A stretch of 64,000 nt of DNA from Pyrobaculum ferrireducens (GCF_000234805.1 NC_016645.1:2394391-2458390), one strand, 5' to 3'. Shown: positions 26,322 to 36,041, counted from the stretch's first letter. The notes: generated from the sequence alone by a model not told the origin. Translations and numbers: made by a program.

Positions 26322-27020
26322 CTAAGTTTCAATTCCCGCGTTTAGGAGTGCGTAGAAGTGGGGAGTTACGTATTTCATCTCCTTTAGCCTCACCACCTCC
26401 GGCGGTATCTTAATCTCCAGAGCCAGCGCCTCGCCCCCCTCCGTAAGCATATAGCGGGGCCCCTCTCTCTTTACGTACCCCCTCTTCTCCATCTCAACCA
26501 ACAGCGCCTGGAGTACTACGTTTTCTCTGACTTTTTCGATGACGGGCACGGTTTTTAGTCGGCGGGCGGTTACCTGCCAGGCCACCGCTATGAGGTCGGG
26601 GGTTGCCTCGCCCAGCGTCTTTAGAAGGCCGGCAACTATTTGGAACATATGCTCCATCTTCTCGACGCCTGAGAGGAGGGCGAACTCGGCAGGCAAGGCG
26701 CCTCTCTCGACGTATTCCTTCAAGGCTGTGAGGTTGTGGTCCCCGCGCTCGACGTCGTAGAGGGCTAGGGACAGCAACAACACGGGGTCTCTGTGGGGGA
26801 GGTATTTGGCTATGTCGTAGCTGTACAGCCTGTAGAAGGCCTCCTCGCAGAACCTCCTGTCTTTTCGACTGCACCACTTGGCGGCCATCGCCTTTGCGAA
26901 GAGTTTCTTCAGGTCTGGGAGCCTCGCGAGGCCCCTCACTCCTAGTGTGTACAGCATCCAAGCTACTTTATACTCCACCCTGCTCCTCATCTCCATTAGC
27001 AATTCGCCGAGCGTCGTCAC
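26322..27020 (-). CDS. hypothetical protein, mostly helical
   Basis: I do not recognise the family. The product from GTG 27020 is 232 residues and predicted all-helical, with a Cys pair (KWCSRKDRRFCEEA) and a C-terminal winged-helix-like stretch (MEKRGYVKREGPRYMLTEGGEALALEI). The start is uncertain: the frame stays open to 27110 but would then overlap the divergent aminopeptidase gene, while the TATA-like CTTTTAAAC (27046-27054) points to a start near 27020. Confidence 0.6.
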   Translation of the reverse strand: MTTLGELLMEMRSRVEYKVAWMLYTLGVRGLARLPDLKKLFAKAMAAKWCSRKDRRFCEEAFYRLYSYDIAKYLPHRDPVLLLSLALYDVERGDHNLTALKEYVERGALPAEFALLSGVEKMEHMFQIVAGLLKTLGEATPDLIAVAWQVTARRLKTVPVIEKVRENVVLQALLVEMEKRGYVKREGPRYMLTEGGEALALEIKIPPEVVRLKEMKYVTPHFYALLNAGIET

Positions 27021-27096
27021 AGCACGGCGTCTTGCCAACGCCTCTCTTTTAAACTTTGCGGTTTGACTACTTAAATAGATGGGGGTTTGCCCACCT

Positions 27097-29568
27097 ATGA
27101 AATACCTCACCGGTAGGGATTTCGCCTTTCCCGAATATCTACCCCGCTACCCCCGCGAATTCGACTTCGAGATCCTCCATATGCGTCTGGATGTGAGTAT
27201 AGACCCGCAGGGGGGCGTGGTGGAGGGGGCCGTACGATATAGGGCCAGGGCGAGGAGGGACGGCGCGGCCGTTGTCCTCGACGCAGTGGAGATGGAGGTT
27301 CTGGGAGCCAGCCACGACTACTACTACGACGGCGAGAGGATTGAGATTAGGCCTGGCTGGAGGAGGGGAGAGGAGGCCGAGGTTTACGTGGCGTACAGGG
27401 CGAGGCCGAGGGCGGGTATGTACTTCATAAAGCCGCACGGGCAGAGGAAGGGGTTTTACGTGTGGACGCAGGGGGAGAGCGAGTACAACAGGTACTGGGT
27501 CCCCCTGCCCGACTCGCCTAATGTGAAGTTCCCCTGGACCGTGGCGGTGACCGTGCCCAAGCCCTACGTGGCTGGTAGCAACGGGCTTCTAGTGGAGGTG
27601 AGGGACCTCGGCGACAGGCAGACTTTTGTGTGGGAGCTGAGGCATCCAATGTCGCCGTATCTCCTGGCTATCGCCGTGGGTGATTTCGAAATCCACAGAG
27701 AGAGGTGCGGCGGCGTCGAGCTTGAGTACTACGTGCCGAGGTACGTGGGGGGCGGCTGGCGCCACTCATTCTACAACACATGTAGAATTATGCAGTTCTT
27801 CTCGGAGTACCTCGGGGTGCCGTATCCCTACGAGCGCTACGCGCAGGTGGTGGTGCCGGAGTTTATCTACGGAGGGATGGAGAACACCACCTTCACGATC
27901 CTGACGGACTGGACCATCCACGACAGGCACGCACACTGCCCCTACACCGGCTTCCCCTGCCCTGAGCAGGAGGACTTCTCCTCCGACCCGCTTGTGGCGC
28001 ACGAAATGGCCCACATGTGGTTCGGCGACTTGGTGACAGCTAAGGACTGGGGACACATAGCCATTAACGAGTCCTTCGCCACGTTTGTAGAGGCTTTGTG
28101 GACCGAGGCGTCTAGGGGCCGGGATGAATATCTCTACGAGATCTACACGAACTTCAAGACGTATCTGGGGGAGTACTCCAGGCGGTACTCCCGGCCGATT
28201 GTCACTAATCTGTACAAGATCCCCGATGAGGTTTTTGATAGGCATGCATATGAGAAGGGCTCCGCCGTGTTGCACACCCTGCGTAGCCTCCTCGGCGACG
28301 GTGTGTTCCGCAGGGCGCTTAGGCTGTTCCTGGAGCGGTATAGGTACAGGGCGGTGGATATAGAGGATTTGCGGAAGGCGTTTGAGGAGGCGGCTGGGAG
28401 GGATTTGGAGTGGTTCTGGAGGCAGTTTTGGTACTCTGCGGGGCACCCCGTGTTGAAGGTCTCGTGGAGCTACTCCGAGGGCTCTCTGAGGCTTCAGGTT
28501 AAGCAGGCCCAGGGCGACGACAGCTACCCGGTGTACACCTTCCCTCTTGAGGTGAAGGTGGTTTATGAAGACGGGAGGAGGGAGGTTAGGGAGGTGGCGC
28601 TTGGCGACAGGGAGGTTACTCTCCACTTGGGGGCCGCCAAGCCGAGGTATATATGCGTCGATCCGGCTTTTAAAGTCATGAAGGCGCTGGACCTCCAGTA
28701 CCCCCTGGAGTCCGCGGTGGCTATGGTGGAGGACGAGGACGTGTACTGCCGGTTGCAGGCCGTCGAGGTGTTGAAGAGGAACGGTAGCGCCAGGGCTGTG
28801 GAGGCGCTGGGCAAGGCGCTGGGGGATAGGTTCTGGGGGGTGGCGGCGGAGGCGGCGAGGGCTCTGGGGGAGGTTGGGACGGAGCTTGCAGTTGCCAAGT
28901 TGATGGAGGCGTATCCGAAGGTCTTACACCCGAGGGTGAGGCGGGCCATTGTGGAGGCGCTTGGGGCCTCTAGGCGTAGGGAGGTGGGGGAGTTTCTAGA
29001 TAGGGTGCTTCACGACCTGGGGGAGAGCTACTACGTCAGGGCGGAGGCCGCCAGGGCGCTGGGTAAGGTGAAGTGGGAGTTCGCCGAGCATAGTCTAAAG
29101 AAGGCGCTTGAGTACCCCAGCCATGTCGACGTGATTAAGAGGGGGGCTCTGGAGGGGCTCGCCGAGCTGGGCACCGAAGATGCGTTGAAGATTGTCTTGC
29201 GCCACGCGGAGCCGGATATGCCGACGCCGGTGAGGGCGTCAGCGGTGCAGGCCCTGGCGAAGTTTGGCCCGCGGAGGGAGGTGGTCGAGGCGCTTAGGAG
29301 GTATATGCGGGATGAGAACTTTAGAGTGAGGTACGCCGCCGTGACCGCCGCTCTGGAGTTGCTGGACCCAAAGCTGATGCCGGACCTCCACGAGAGGGCT
29401 GAGCAAGACGTAGACGGGCGGATTAGGCGGGTGGCTAGGGAGATTGTGGAGAAGCTGAGGAAGTTTATGGAGCGGGGGGCTGAGTACCAGAAGCTGAGGG
29501 AGGAGGTGGAGAAGCTTAGGGAGGAGTACAGGAGGCTCGCCGACCGCGTGGCTAGGCTGGAGAGGTGA
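27097..29568 (+). CDS. M1 family zinc aminopeptidase with C-terminal HEAT repeats
   Basis: The 823-residue protein has the M1 exopeptidase motif GGMENTTF (the GAMEN loop) and the zinc site [12 protein letters not shown]...NESFATFVE (HExxH with the Glu ligand 18 residues on). Residues to about 530 match the tricorn-interacting-factor/aminopeptidase N core. The last 290 residues contain about six HEAT-like helical repeats ([27 protein letters not shown] in parts; [26 protein letters not shown]) and end in a coiled coil ([20 protein letters not shown]). ATG 27097 is chosen because TTAAATA (27070-27076) is about 25 nt upstream. It trims peptides in the cytoplasm; the HEAT array may bind partners. 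upp follows after one base. Confidence 0.88.
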   Translation: MKYLTGRDFAFPEYLPRYPREFDFEILHMRLDVSIDPQGGVVEGAVRYRARARRDGAAVVLDAVEMEVLGASHDYYYDGERIEIRPGWRRGEEAEVYVAYRARPRAGMYFIKPHGQRKGFYVWTQGESEYNRYWVPLPDSPNVKFPWTVAVTVPKPYVAGSNGLLVEVRDLGDRQTFVWELRHPMSPYLLAIAVGDFEIHRERCGGVELEYYVPRYVGGGWRHSFYNTCRIMQFFSEYLGVPYPYERYAQVVVPEFIYGGMENTTFTILTDWTIHDRHAHCPYTGFPCPEQEDFSSDPLVAHEMAHMWFGDLVTAKDWGHIAINESFATFVEALWTEASRGRDEYLYEIYTNFKTYLGEYSRRYSRPIVTNLYKIPDEVFDRHAYEKGSAVLHTLRSLLGDGVFRRALRLFLERYRYRAVDIEDLRKAFEEAAGRDLEWFWRQFWYSAGHPVLKVSWSYSEGSLRLQVKQAQGDDSYPVYTFPLEVKVVYEDGRREVREVALGDREVTLHLGAAKPRYICVDPAFKVMKALDLQYPLESAVAMVEDEDVYCRLQAVEVLKRNGSARAVEALGKALGDRFWGVAAEAARALGEVGTELAVAKLMEAYPKVLHPRVRRAIVEALGASRRREVGEFLDRVLHDLGESYYVRAEAARALGKVKWEFAEHSLKKALEYPSHVDVIKRGALEGLAELGTEDALKIVLRHAEPDMPTPVRASAVQALAKFGPRREVVEALRRYMRDENFRVRYAAVTAALELLDPKLMPDLHERAEQDVDGRIRRVAREIVEKLRKFMERGAEYQKLREEVEKLREEYRRLADRVARLER

Positions 29569-29569
29569 G

Positions 29570-30205
29570 ATGCCGGTCAAGATTATAGACCACGTATACG
29601 CCCAGTACCTCCTGACAAAGCTGAGAGATCGCCGCACAGGTAGTATCGAGTTCCGGAAGGGCCTTGTGAGGCTTGGGAGGATTATTGGGTATGAGCTGGC
29701 TAAGACCTTCCCTACTCGCTATGTGGAGGTTGAGACGCCGCTGGGGAGGGCCACGGGGATTGACATAATTGGGCTGGACAGGGTGGTGATTGTCCAGGTG
29801 CTACGCGCCGCGATGCCCCTAGTGGAGGGTCTTATAAAGGCCTTCCCCCAGGCGCGGCTGGGGGTGGTGGCGGCGAGGAGGAGGGAGGAGGGGGGCGTGG
29901 TGGGTGTTGAGGTGTTTTACTCCAAGATACCGGCCGTAGAGGCAGACGACACGGTAATTGTGGCTGATCCCATGCTGGCGACGGGGGTCACCATGAGTAG
30001 GGTGATTGAGGAGGTGTATAAGGCGGGGGCGCCGGGGAGGCTTGTGGCGGTTTCCGTCATAGCGACGCCTGTGGGCATCGAGAGAGTGCTGTCTCGATGG
30101 CCCCAGGCCGAGATATACACAGTGGCGGTGGACCCCGAGCTTAACGACAGGGCGTTTATAGTCCCCGGTCTCGGCGACGCGGGGGACAGGGCGTTTGCTA
30201 CTTAG
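29570..30205 (+). CDS. upp: uracil phosphoribosyltransferase
   Basis: The 211-residue enzyme salvages uracil with PRPP to make UMP. The PRPP-binding loop is [18 protein letters not shown], and the uracil-site region reads [17 protein letters not shown], both standard for [21 protein letters not shown] is another family block. It starts one base after the aminopeptidase stop (TGAGATG), so the two are co-transcribed. Its 3' end overlaps the convergent peptidase gene by 8 nt. Confidence 0.93.
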   Translation: MPVKIIDHVYAQYLLTKLRDRRTGSIEFRKGLVRLGRIIGYELAKTFPTRYVEVETPLGRATGIDIIGLDRVVIVQVLRAAMPLVEGLIKAFPQARLGVVAARRREEGGVVGVEVFYSKIPAVEADDTVIVADPMLATGVTMSRVIEEVYKAGAPGRLVAVSVIATPVGIERVLSRWPQAEIYTVAVDPELNDRAFIVPGLGDAGDRAFAT

Positions 30206-30791
30206 GCAGAAGCCAGATGGCTACGTATACCCAGTACCCCGCCGCTAGGTACACCACGTAGGGGAGGCCGTACTTCGCCTTGATCCACCTATCTCTAAGC
30301 TCGAGTGTGGAGGGGTCGTATCTCTCCATGTCTCTTACGTCGCCGACTACATATTTGAGGGGGTTCTTTCTAAACTCCTCTACGGATACGCAGATGTGGG
30401 TGAGCCTCTCTGCGAGCGTCATCTCGCAGGGCCTCTTCCTGTTTTTTAGGTAGAGGTAGGCGACGTGCGCCGGGAGGAGGGCGGAGCCTGCCATCACAGC
30501 AATGAAGGGCGTCGGGAGGAAGGGGAGTGGGGGCGGCGCGGCTCCGATCAGCGCCATTGATATCGAGTCTGCGTATCCCGACCCCAGAAGCCGCATGAGG
30601 AGGGCCAGGGCCGCGGCGACGCCGAGGGAGAAGAGGTAGAGGAGCGAGCCCCAGTTCAGCGCTATCAGCAGAGCCGCGGGCAGGGCTCCTGCGGCGAATA
30701 TACGAGCGTCTATCTCCCTGCTCTTAAGGTCCTGCACCGCCGCGGCTGTCAGGACCGCGCCGATGGCGGCTACTCCCAGCGTCTCTATCAT
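30198..30791 (-). CDS. class A24 prepilin/pre-archaellin peptidase
   Basis: The 197-residue protein has about five membrane helices. The two catalytic aspartates are visible in QDLKSREID (residues about 21-29) and in GSGYADS (the GxhhD site, about 71-77). It should cut class III signal peptides of type IV pilins or archaellins at the membrane (PibD/FlaK role). The C-terminal 60 residues contain a cytoplasmic charged loop and a last helix. Its ATG overlaps the PGI/PMI stop (ATGA), so it is translated from the same message; the functional link is not obvious. Confidence 0.8.
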   Translation of the reverse strand: MIETLGVAAIGAVLTAAAVQDLKSREIDARIFAAGALPAALLIALNWGSLLYLFSLGVAAALALLMRLLGSGYADSISMALIGAAPPPLPFLPTPFIAVMAGSALLPAHVAYLYLKNRKRPCEMTLAERLTHICVSVEEFRKNPLKYVVGDVRDMERYDPSTLELRDRWIKAKYGLPYVVYLAAGYWVYVAIWLLPK

Positions 30792-31699
30792 TGGAGTCTT
30801 CTCTTGAGGGCGTCTATCCGCGGGGTTGCCAGCGGGTTTACGCCCCTGGCCTCTGCCAGCTTTATAGAGGCTATCCCCACGTCTCTTAGGAAGGATAGTA
30901 CGCCTCTGAGGTGCATCTCTACTGCGTACAGAGTCCCGCCTATAATCTCGACGGTGGCCTTTACTCTGTCTTGGTGTTCCTTGGGTATGTGGGGGCTTGT
31001 AAGCGCCACCACCGGCCTCTCTGAGCCCTCTATCCAGTTGTGGTGGGCCTCTGGGAGTATCTCGACGGAGGGCTCGATTTTACTGTTCTCATTAAACTCA
31101 TTCTTCACCCGGTAGGCGACGCCCCTCATGCTTTCCGGCGCCACGATGGTGGGCCTTTTCTGGAACGTCTCGACGAGGCTGTGGATGAGGGGGTCGCTGG
31201 GGGGTTCGAGAGACTCCGGCATCTCCACTCCTACCCCGTAGATCTTTTTAACTATGTGAAGAGCCGCCGTGAGGAGCTGGGGGAGGGCGGCGCGGGGGGC
31301 GCTTGCCTTTGGGACGATTACCGTGGGGATCCCCATCTGGGCTAGCCTCCCGCCTGTGGTCACAGCTATGGTGGGTATCCTCTTCTTTTTGGCCTGCTCT
31401 ACCGTGTATAGGGTTTCTATGGTGTTTCCTGAGTAGGAGACGGCTATTAGCAACCCGTCGCGTGTCTTGAGGAAGTAGTCCTTCACGGGGATTACCTCTA
31501 TGTCCCAGTTCCAGACGGTGGAGAGGTCTCTCACCAAGTCCGCTACCACGCCGGAGCCTCCCATGCCGCTTATATAGAGCCTGGGGGACGGCTCTATCTT
31601 CACCACCTCGCCGTCTATCGAGTAGGTGGTTGGTATGTCGACGCTCCGCAGTATGTAGCGTTCCCAGTTTGTGTAGTCCTCAAGCATCTTGGTCACCAC
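30788..31699 (-). CDS. bifunctional phosphoglucose/phosphomannose isomerase
   Basis: The product is about 300 residues and isomerises glucose-6-P or mannose-6-P to fructose-6-P. SIS-domain motifs are clear: YISGMGGSGVVADLVRDL, AVSYSGNTIETLYTVE, VPKASAPRAALPQLLTAA, and the catalytic region EILPEAHHNWIEGSERPVV. It closely resembles the P. aerophilum enzyme of about 302 residues. Possible starts are GTG 31699, GTG 31696 and ATG 31687; the TATA-like element at about 31717-31725 favours 31696. Confidence 0.93.
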   Translation of the reverse strand: MVTKMLEDYTNWERYILRSVDIPTTYSIDGEVVKIEPSPRLYISGMGGSGVVADLVRDLSTVWNWDIEVIPVKDYFLKTRDGLLIAVSYSGNTIETLYTVEQAKKKRIPTIAVTTGGRLAQMGIPTVIVPKASAPRAALPQLLTAALHIVKKIYGVGVEMPESLEPPSDPLIHSLVETFQKRPTIVAPESMRGVAYRVKNEFNENSKIEPSVEILPEAHHNWIEGSERPVVALTSPHIPKEHQDRVKATVEIIGGTLYAVEMHLRGVLSFLRDVGIASIKLAEARGVNPLATPRIDALKRRLQ

Positions 31700-31748
31700 G
31701 GGTTGTTGAGTGCTGTTTCTTAAATAGCTTTTATTGTGTATAATCTAC

Positions 31749-33707
31749 GTGCCGCGTTTTGTCGTGGTTGTCAACGGCGTGGAGGTGGCCAGGGAGTGGC
31801 CGTGGGAGCGTATATACACAACTAAGGAGGAGTTGAAGAGGCTGGGTTTCCGCTGGGACGGCGCCGGGTGGCGTATAAAGACTAGGGATGTCTCCATCTT
31901 GACGAGGCTGAGGCAACTATTGGAGCTCAGCCACGAGGAGTACCTCTCCCTCCTCTCCTCCATTAGCCACGACTCGTCGGGGGGCTCCATAGTCGTGGTG
32001 GGCCGGCTTCCAGAGGAGCTGAGGCCCCACGTGGTGGCTGGGGAGGGGGGTGTCCACGTCGTGTCTCTCAGCGGCTTCTTGAGGCGGTTTGTGGCTGAGG
32101 ACAAGTCAGTGGCTTCTGCGGCGACGTTTGAGGAGTTTGTCGAAATGGGGGTGGAGAGGCTGAGGAAGTTGCTCGCGGGTGTGGAGGTTTGGGGAGACTT
32201 GGAGGGGGCGTTGAGGAGTGCGCGTGAGTTTGTGCTGGCTTCTGAGAGGCTGAGGGCTGTGTTTGAGAGGAGGCGTAGCTGGCGGGCGGCGGCTGTGGGG
32301 CCCGGCTGGGCGAGGCTTAACTTCCTGGCGTCGGGTCTCTTGAAGAGGCTGTCGGAGTTTAGGCTCGCCTACAACGTGGTTAATAGAGAGGGGGAGCTGG
32401 TGGAGCGGAGCATCAAGCTTGTAAAAGTGGAGCAGAGCGGCGGGGCTTACCTAGTTAAGTTCCCCGTCTTTGTACGGGATAGAGTTGTGAAGGTTCTGAA
32501 AGAGCTGGGTTACGTCGTTGAGCTGGAGGAGGCGGCGTACCCCCGTGTTGAATACAGGGGCGGCTTCTCTCTTTTTCCGTTTCAGAGGGAGGCTGTGGAT
32601 AACTGGGCTTCCCACGGGATGAGGGGGACTGTGATTATCCCTACTGGAGGCGGCAAGACTTTTGTAGGTCTCGAGGCTATGCGTAGGGCTGGGACGTCGG
32701 CGCTGGTTCTCGTCGTGACTAAGGAGCTGGCGGCTCAGTGGGTTGAACGCATTAGGAAGTATCTGGGGGTCTCACCGGGGGTGCTCGGCGGGGGATCTAG
32801 AGAGGTGAGAGACGTGACTGTGGCTATTTACAACTCTGCGGTGAAGTACATAGACGAGCTGGTGGGGAGGTTTGGCCTCGTGGTTTTTGACGAGGCGCAC
32901 CACGTGCCTGCGGAGACTTTTAAAGAGGTGGCTCTGAGCCTCGACTCGCCGTTCCGCCTCGCGCTGTCGGCGACTCCCGAGAGGGAGGATAAAAACGAGC
33001 ATTTGATATACGAGGCGGTGGGGCCCCCCGTGTACAGAGCCTCCTATAGATCTATGATGGAGGCGGGGCTCGTAGTGCCGGTGGAGCACTACCGGGTGTA
33101 TGTACGCATGTCTAGGGAGGAGGAGAGGAGCTACGCCTCGTTGCCCAGCGACAACGCCATTGTGTTGAGGAACGCGGCGGCTAAGGCCGGGGCGAAGATC
33201 CCCGTCGCCGTGCGCATAGTGGCTCGGGAGGTGGCGCTGGGCTCTAAGGTGCTGGTATTTACGCAGTTCATCGACCAGGCGGAGGAGCTGTACAGGGGGC
33301 TGAGGGAGGGCGGCGTCGCCGCCGAGCTAATCACCTCGGAGGAGGGCAACAGAGAGGCCGCCTTCAGGCGTTTTAGCGCCGGCGTGAGTAGGGTGGTGGT
33401 TACTACGACGGTTTTAGACGAGGGGGTAGACGTCCCGGATGCCGAGGTGGCGGTGGTGGTGAGCGGCACCGGCTCTAGGAGGCAGATGATTCAGCGGGTG
33501 GGGCGGGTGGTGAGGGCCACGTCTGGGAAGAGGGCGGCGAGGGTCTACGAACTGGTGGCCAGGGGCACTATCGAGGAGGCTCTCTCCGAGGCGAGGCACT
33601 TCGACGAGGTGGTGGAGGAGGTGGTGTGCAAGAGGGTTACCGAGGCGGATCTGGAGTCTCTGCTGGGGAGGGCGGCGCCGTTGACCAGCTGGATGAAGAG
33701 GGGCTAG
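31749..33707 (+). CDS. XPB/Rad25-like DNA helicase
   Basis: The 652-residue SF2 helicase has FPFQREAVDNW (Q-like motif), IIPTGGGKTFVGLEA (motif I), VVFDEAHHVP (motif II, DEAH), LALSATPERED (motif III), VLVFTQF (IV), TTTVLDEGVDVPDAEVAVV (V) and RRQMIQRVGRVVRAT (VI). Spacing is that of archaeal XPB homologues, which act in repair or transcription-coupled DNA opening. The N-terminal 240 residues include a region that may be the damage-recognition domain. GTG 31749 is preferred to TTG 31734 because CTTAAATAG (31719-31727) lies about 25 nt upstream. Confidence 0.88.
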   Translation: MPRFVVVVNGVEVAREWPWERIYTTKEELKRLGFRWDGAGWRIKTRDVSILTRLRQLLELSHEEYLSLLSSISHDSSGGSIVVVGRLPEELRPHVVAGEGGVHVVSLSGFLRRFVAEDKSVASAATFEEFVEMGVERLRKLLAGVEVWGDLEGALRSAREFVLASERLRAVFERRRSWRAAAVGPGWARLNFLASGLLKRLSEFRLAYNVVNREGELVERSIKLVKVEQSGGAYLVKFPVFVRDRVVKVLKELGYVVELEEAAYPRVEYRGGFSLFPFQREAVDNWASHGMRGTVIIPTGGGKTFVGLEAMRRAGTSALVLVVTKELAAQWVERIRKYLGVSPGVLGGGSREVRDVTVAIYNSAVKYIDELVGRFGLVVFDEAHHVPAETFKEVALSLDSPFRLALSATPEREDKNEHLIYEAVGPPVYRASYRSMMEAGLVVPVEHYRVYVRMSREEERSYASLPSDNAIVLRNAAAKAGAKIPVAVRIVAREVALGSKVLVFTQFIDQAEELYRGLREGGVAAELITSEEGNREAAFRRFSAGVSRVVVTTTVLDEGVDVPDAEVAVVVSGTGSRRQMIQRVGRVVRATSGKRAARVYELVARGTIEEALSEARHFDEVVEEVVCKRVTEADLESLLGRAAPLTSWMKRG

Positions 33708-34282
33708 TGGATAAGTCCCTTGGCGTACGTCTCGTACTTCCTCCGCAACTCTTCGGAATCCTGCTCCTCTGGGAGTAGGAGGACGAACTCGGCGTCCCCC
33801 TCCGCGTATCTGTAGCTCTTCCAGTACCTAAACCTCAGCTCTTTGGGTAGGTAGATCATGGCTAGTTTTCTGTCGCCAAAGGCGTGCCTCAGCTTACAGT
33901 TACAGCCGTCCACCGGCTGGTCTGTGAGTATGTAGTAGCCGGAGTCGCAGTCGCAGAGCCAGTACTCCTTGTTCTTGACGTGGGTAAATATGAAGGCGTC
34001 CACTCTGTCCTGGACCCTCCTGTATATGGGCTCTATCACCCCCTCTATGTAGAGGACGGGCTCTGCGGTGAAGTGAATTGGCGCTACGGCTACGTAGCCT
34101 GAGGCGAGGCGCCAGTAGTACCTCCTGTTTTTCTTATAAGGCTCCACTACCCCCTCGAAGTACAGCTTGTTCAGCGCCTTCAACACCCTGTGCCGCGGCT
34201 GTTTCAGGTACTGCACAAGCTCCGACGTGGAGAGCTCGCCGCGCTCTCTCAGCAACTTCAAAATCTCTTCTCTAATGTCCAT
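33704..34282 (-). CDS. winged-helix protein with Cys cluster
   Basis: The start is ATG 34282, with a TATA-like TATTTAAAC (34304-34312) about 25 nt upstream; the frame stays open further but lies ahead of that promoter. The 192-residue product begins MDIREEILKLLRERGELSTS and LVQYLKQPRHRVLKALNKLYFEGV, a clear winged helix-turn-helix. The rest contains WLCDCDSGYYIL and VDGCNCKL, four Cys in two CxC pairs that could bind zinc or a cluster. A sequence-specific regulator is likely; target unknown. It is convergent with the XPB helicase (4-nt overlap). Confidence 0.65.
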   Translation of the reverse strand: MDIREEILKLLRERGELSTSELVQYLKQPRHRVLKALNKLYFEGVVEPYKKNRRYYWRLASGYVAVAPIHFTAEPVLYIEGVIEPIYRRVQDRVDAFIFTHVKNKEYWLCDCDSGYYILTDQPVDGCNCKLRHAFGDRKLAMIYLPKELRFRYWKSYRYAEGDAEFVLLLPEEQDSEELRRKYETYAKGLIH

Positions 34283-34398
34283 ATACACTACATGTATCTT
34301 ACTATTTAAACTTTTAGCGTTTTTATCCGCCAGGTATATTACCACGGTCCTACCTTGTAGAGGGCTACCACCATTTAAGCCCCGGGTTTCAAAACTAC

Positions 34399-35073
34399 GT
34401 GGTAATAACAATGCAGCGTTCCATCACCTTCCCACCTATTAGACTCCGGAGGATAGACGAGTATATAGCCTACGTCGCTAAACACACGCCGACGCTGGAC
34501 GAGCTGAGGGAGGCTGGCCTCGAAATTGGGAGGGGGAGGGGGGACATCACCCGCTTCCTTGAGCGTATTAAGGTGGTGGAGGTGTCAAACGGCAGGGCGG
34601 CGTTGACGGCGCTAGGCCGGCAGTTGGTTTCTCTGAGAGAGATTTTGGGCGTGGCCGTCTACCACGCCCTCTTTTTCCAACGCGTCCCCCAGTACCGACT
34701 GCTGGTGGAGATCCTGGCGGATTTGAACGAGGGCGATTTTGACGGGCTTCATAAGGCTGTTAACGATAGGCTCTCCGGCATCTCCCCCAGCGCGTGGCTC
34801 AACAAGGTGGCGTTCAAGACAATTCTACAAATCGCGGAGGATGTAGGCGCCGTGGAGAGGATCAACGGCGTCTACCGCCGCCGGGGCGACCCCGTAGAGG
34901 TGGCTGTCGTGGATTACCACAAGAGGCACGGAGTTAGGATAGGCGAGTCCTACTACGTCTCCGCCGATAGGGCGATCTATAGGGAGTGCGGAAGGCAGAT
35001 AGAACCCCACGGCCTCTACGGCGTCGACGTGGCTTGCGTAGTGGCTAAAATATATAACACGTTTTCACCATAG
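34399..35073 (+). CDS. hypothetical protein with winged-helix-like N-terminus
   Basis: The family is not recognised. The 224-residue product has a helical N-terminal part (YIAYVAKHTPTLDELREAGLE, ITRFLERIKVVEVSNGRAALTALGRQLVSL) that looks like a winged-helix domain, then a helical core and a short C-terminal beta region (YYVSADRAIYRECG). The GTG at 34399 fits the TATA-like ATTTAAGC (34373-34380); ATG 34411 is the alternative. It is divergent from the Cys-rich winged-helix gene and is followed after 5 nt by another small gene. Confidence 0.6.
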   Translation: MVITMQRSITFPPIRLRRIDEYIAYVAKHTPTLDELREAGLEIGRGRGDITRFLERIKVVEVSNGRAALTALGRQLVSLREILGVAVYHALFFQRVPQYRLLVEILADLNEGDFDGLHKAVNDRLSGISPSAWLNKVAFKTILQIAEDVGAVERINGVYRRRGDPVEVAVVDYHKRHGVRIGESYYVSADRAIYRECGRQIEPHGLYGVDVACVVAKIYNTFSP

Positions 35074-35078
35074 ATTCG

Positions 35079-35363
35079 ATGGCTAGGAAAAGGGGGGAGG
35101 CGCGGGGGCCCACGTTGTTTGACTTCGTAGAGGTGAAGAAACAAGAGGAGAAGAGGCGGGAGGCGCGAGACGCGTCGGAGGAGCTGTACCAGTTCATAAA
35201 GAGCGCCGGGAGGGTAAGTAAGGAGGAGGCCGCTAAGTGGGCTAAAAACAGGGGGCTGTCCACGGCGGAGTTTTTCAAAGCCTTGGAAAACCTCCTATCC
35301 CAGCGGAAAATTAGAAAGAGGCTGGACGACGAGGGCAACCTAATCTACGAGGCGGTGGGGTAG
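35079..35363 (+). CDS. small hypothetical protein, winged-helix-like
   Basis: The 94-residue product has a basic N-terminus (MARKRGEARG), a charged helical stretch (EVKKQEEKRREARDASEEL) and a C-terminal half (GRVSKEEAAKWAKNRGLSTAEFFKALENLLSQRKI in parts) with the pattern of a winged helix. It starts 5 nt after the previous stop and probably shares its transcript. Nucleic-acid binding is inference. The 3' end overlaps the convergent membrane gene by 19 nt. Confidence 0.6.
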   Translation: MARKRGEARGPTLFDFVEVKKQEEKRREARDASEELYQFIKSAGRVSKEEAAKWAKNRGLSTAEFFKALENLLSQRKIRKRLDDEGNLIYEAVG

Positions 35364-35602
35364 CGCACAGAAATATTGTAGAGCTGGACGCCGGGCGTGC
35401 CGTTGAAGGTAAGCCTTATACACATAGCCACGACCACCCCCCCGGCGCTGGCGTTGGCGGGCCCCGCGCAGGAGGCGTGCCTCGTCGCCTCAAATACCCA
35501 CTTCGCCTCGAGGAGATCCACCGCCAAGCGTCCCAAGTAGAGCACCAGCAAGACGCTCAAGATGAAGAGCGCCGCCACGTACACCCCCTCCAGTATATTC
35601 AT
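35345..35602 (-). CDS. small membrane protein, third of a coupled trio
   Basis: The 85-residue product has one N-terminal membrane helix (GVYVAALFILSVLLVLYLGRLA) followed by a polar region with one Cys pair (ASCAGP...AMCIRL) and N-x-S/T sites, so the tail is probably outside the cell. This pilin-like shape (short N-terminus, long helix, beta-rich tail) lacks an obvious prepilin cleavage site. Its ATG at 35602 overlaps the stop of the 36-residue gene as ATGA. Confidence 0.6.
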   Translation of the reverse strand: MNILEGVYVAALFILSVLLVLYLGRLAVDLLEAKWVFEATRHASCAGPANASAGGVVVAMCIRLTFNGTPGVQLYNISVRYPTAS

Positions 35603-35709
35603 GGGGTGAAGACCGCGCGGAGGATCTTTATGTAGTGTGCCCCCACGGCCACGATGTACAACAACAGCAGGGCCATCACCAGCATTATGAGGTGGTACAG
35701 CAGCCTCAC
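35599..35709 (-). CDS. 36-residue membrane microprotein
   Basis: The frame starts at GTG 35709 and ends at 35599. The product is one hydrophobic helix (LIMLVMALLLYIVAVGAHYI) between short charged ends (VRLLYH, KILRAVFTP). It is coupled on both sides: its GTG overlaps the upstream stop as GTGA and its TGA overlaps the next ATG as ATGA. That double coupling is the main evidence that so short a frame is real. No function can be assigned. Confidence 0.5.
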   Translation of the reverse strand: MRLLYHLIMLVMALLLLYIVAVGAHYIKILRAVFTP

Positions 35710-35870
35710 AGCCCCTTCACAAACCCCGCCATGTACTCGATATCCCTCAGCACGCCTTCGACTACGGCCTTGGCGTCCCGCCAGGGGAACACCGCCGCCA
35801 GGATAATGAGCAGTACGGCCACGGCAACCGCCGTAATGAGTATATAGAGGCTGTCCTCCACTACCTTCAC
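35706..35870 (-). CDS. small membrane protein, first of a coupled trio
   Basis: From GTG 35870 the product is 54 residues: a short charged start (VKVVEDS), a membrane helix (LYILITAVAVAVLLIILAAV) and an amphipathic tail (DAKAVVEGVLRDIEYMAGFV). The frame is open to GTG 35954, but the TATA-like TCTTAAAAG (35885-35893, active on the minus strand) points to a start at 35870 or 35861. Together with the 36- and 85-residue genes it could form a small membrane complex (inference). Confidence 0.5.
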   Translation of the reverse strand: MKVVEDSLYILITAVAVAVLLIILAAVFPWRDAKAVVEGVLRDIEYMAGFVKGL

Positions 35871-35928
35871 GCTACTATTGTCCCTCTTAAAAGCCAGCTT
35901 AAGGGTGGCCGCGCGATCGCTCACCCGC

Positions 35929-36041
35929 CTTGTGAAAACCAGATACGCCCTCACGGTCCCCCGTTGCGCTTGGCATGTGGGAAACAGCTAATCCACATCT
36001 CACACGTAATCTTTGCCCAACATACCCGGCTTGTGAAAACC
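35929..36041 (+). repeat. direct repeat of CTTGTGAAAACC
   Basis: The 12-mer CTTGTGAAAACC occurs at 35929-35940 and 36030-36041, preceded by similar bases (CACCCGC and TACCCGG). The intervening and following DNA up to 36167 has no gene. The spacing of 101 bp and lack of other copies argue against a CRISPR; it may be a pair of protein-binding sites. Confidence 0.4.

Noticed and set aside
35929-36041. CRISPR-like repeat pair
   Set aside because: Only two imperfect copies of a 12-mer, 101 bp apart; no third copy and no cas genes.
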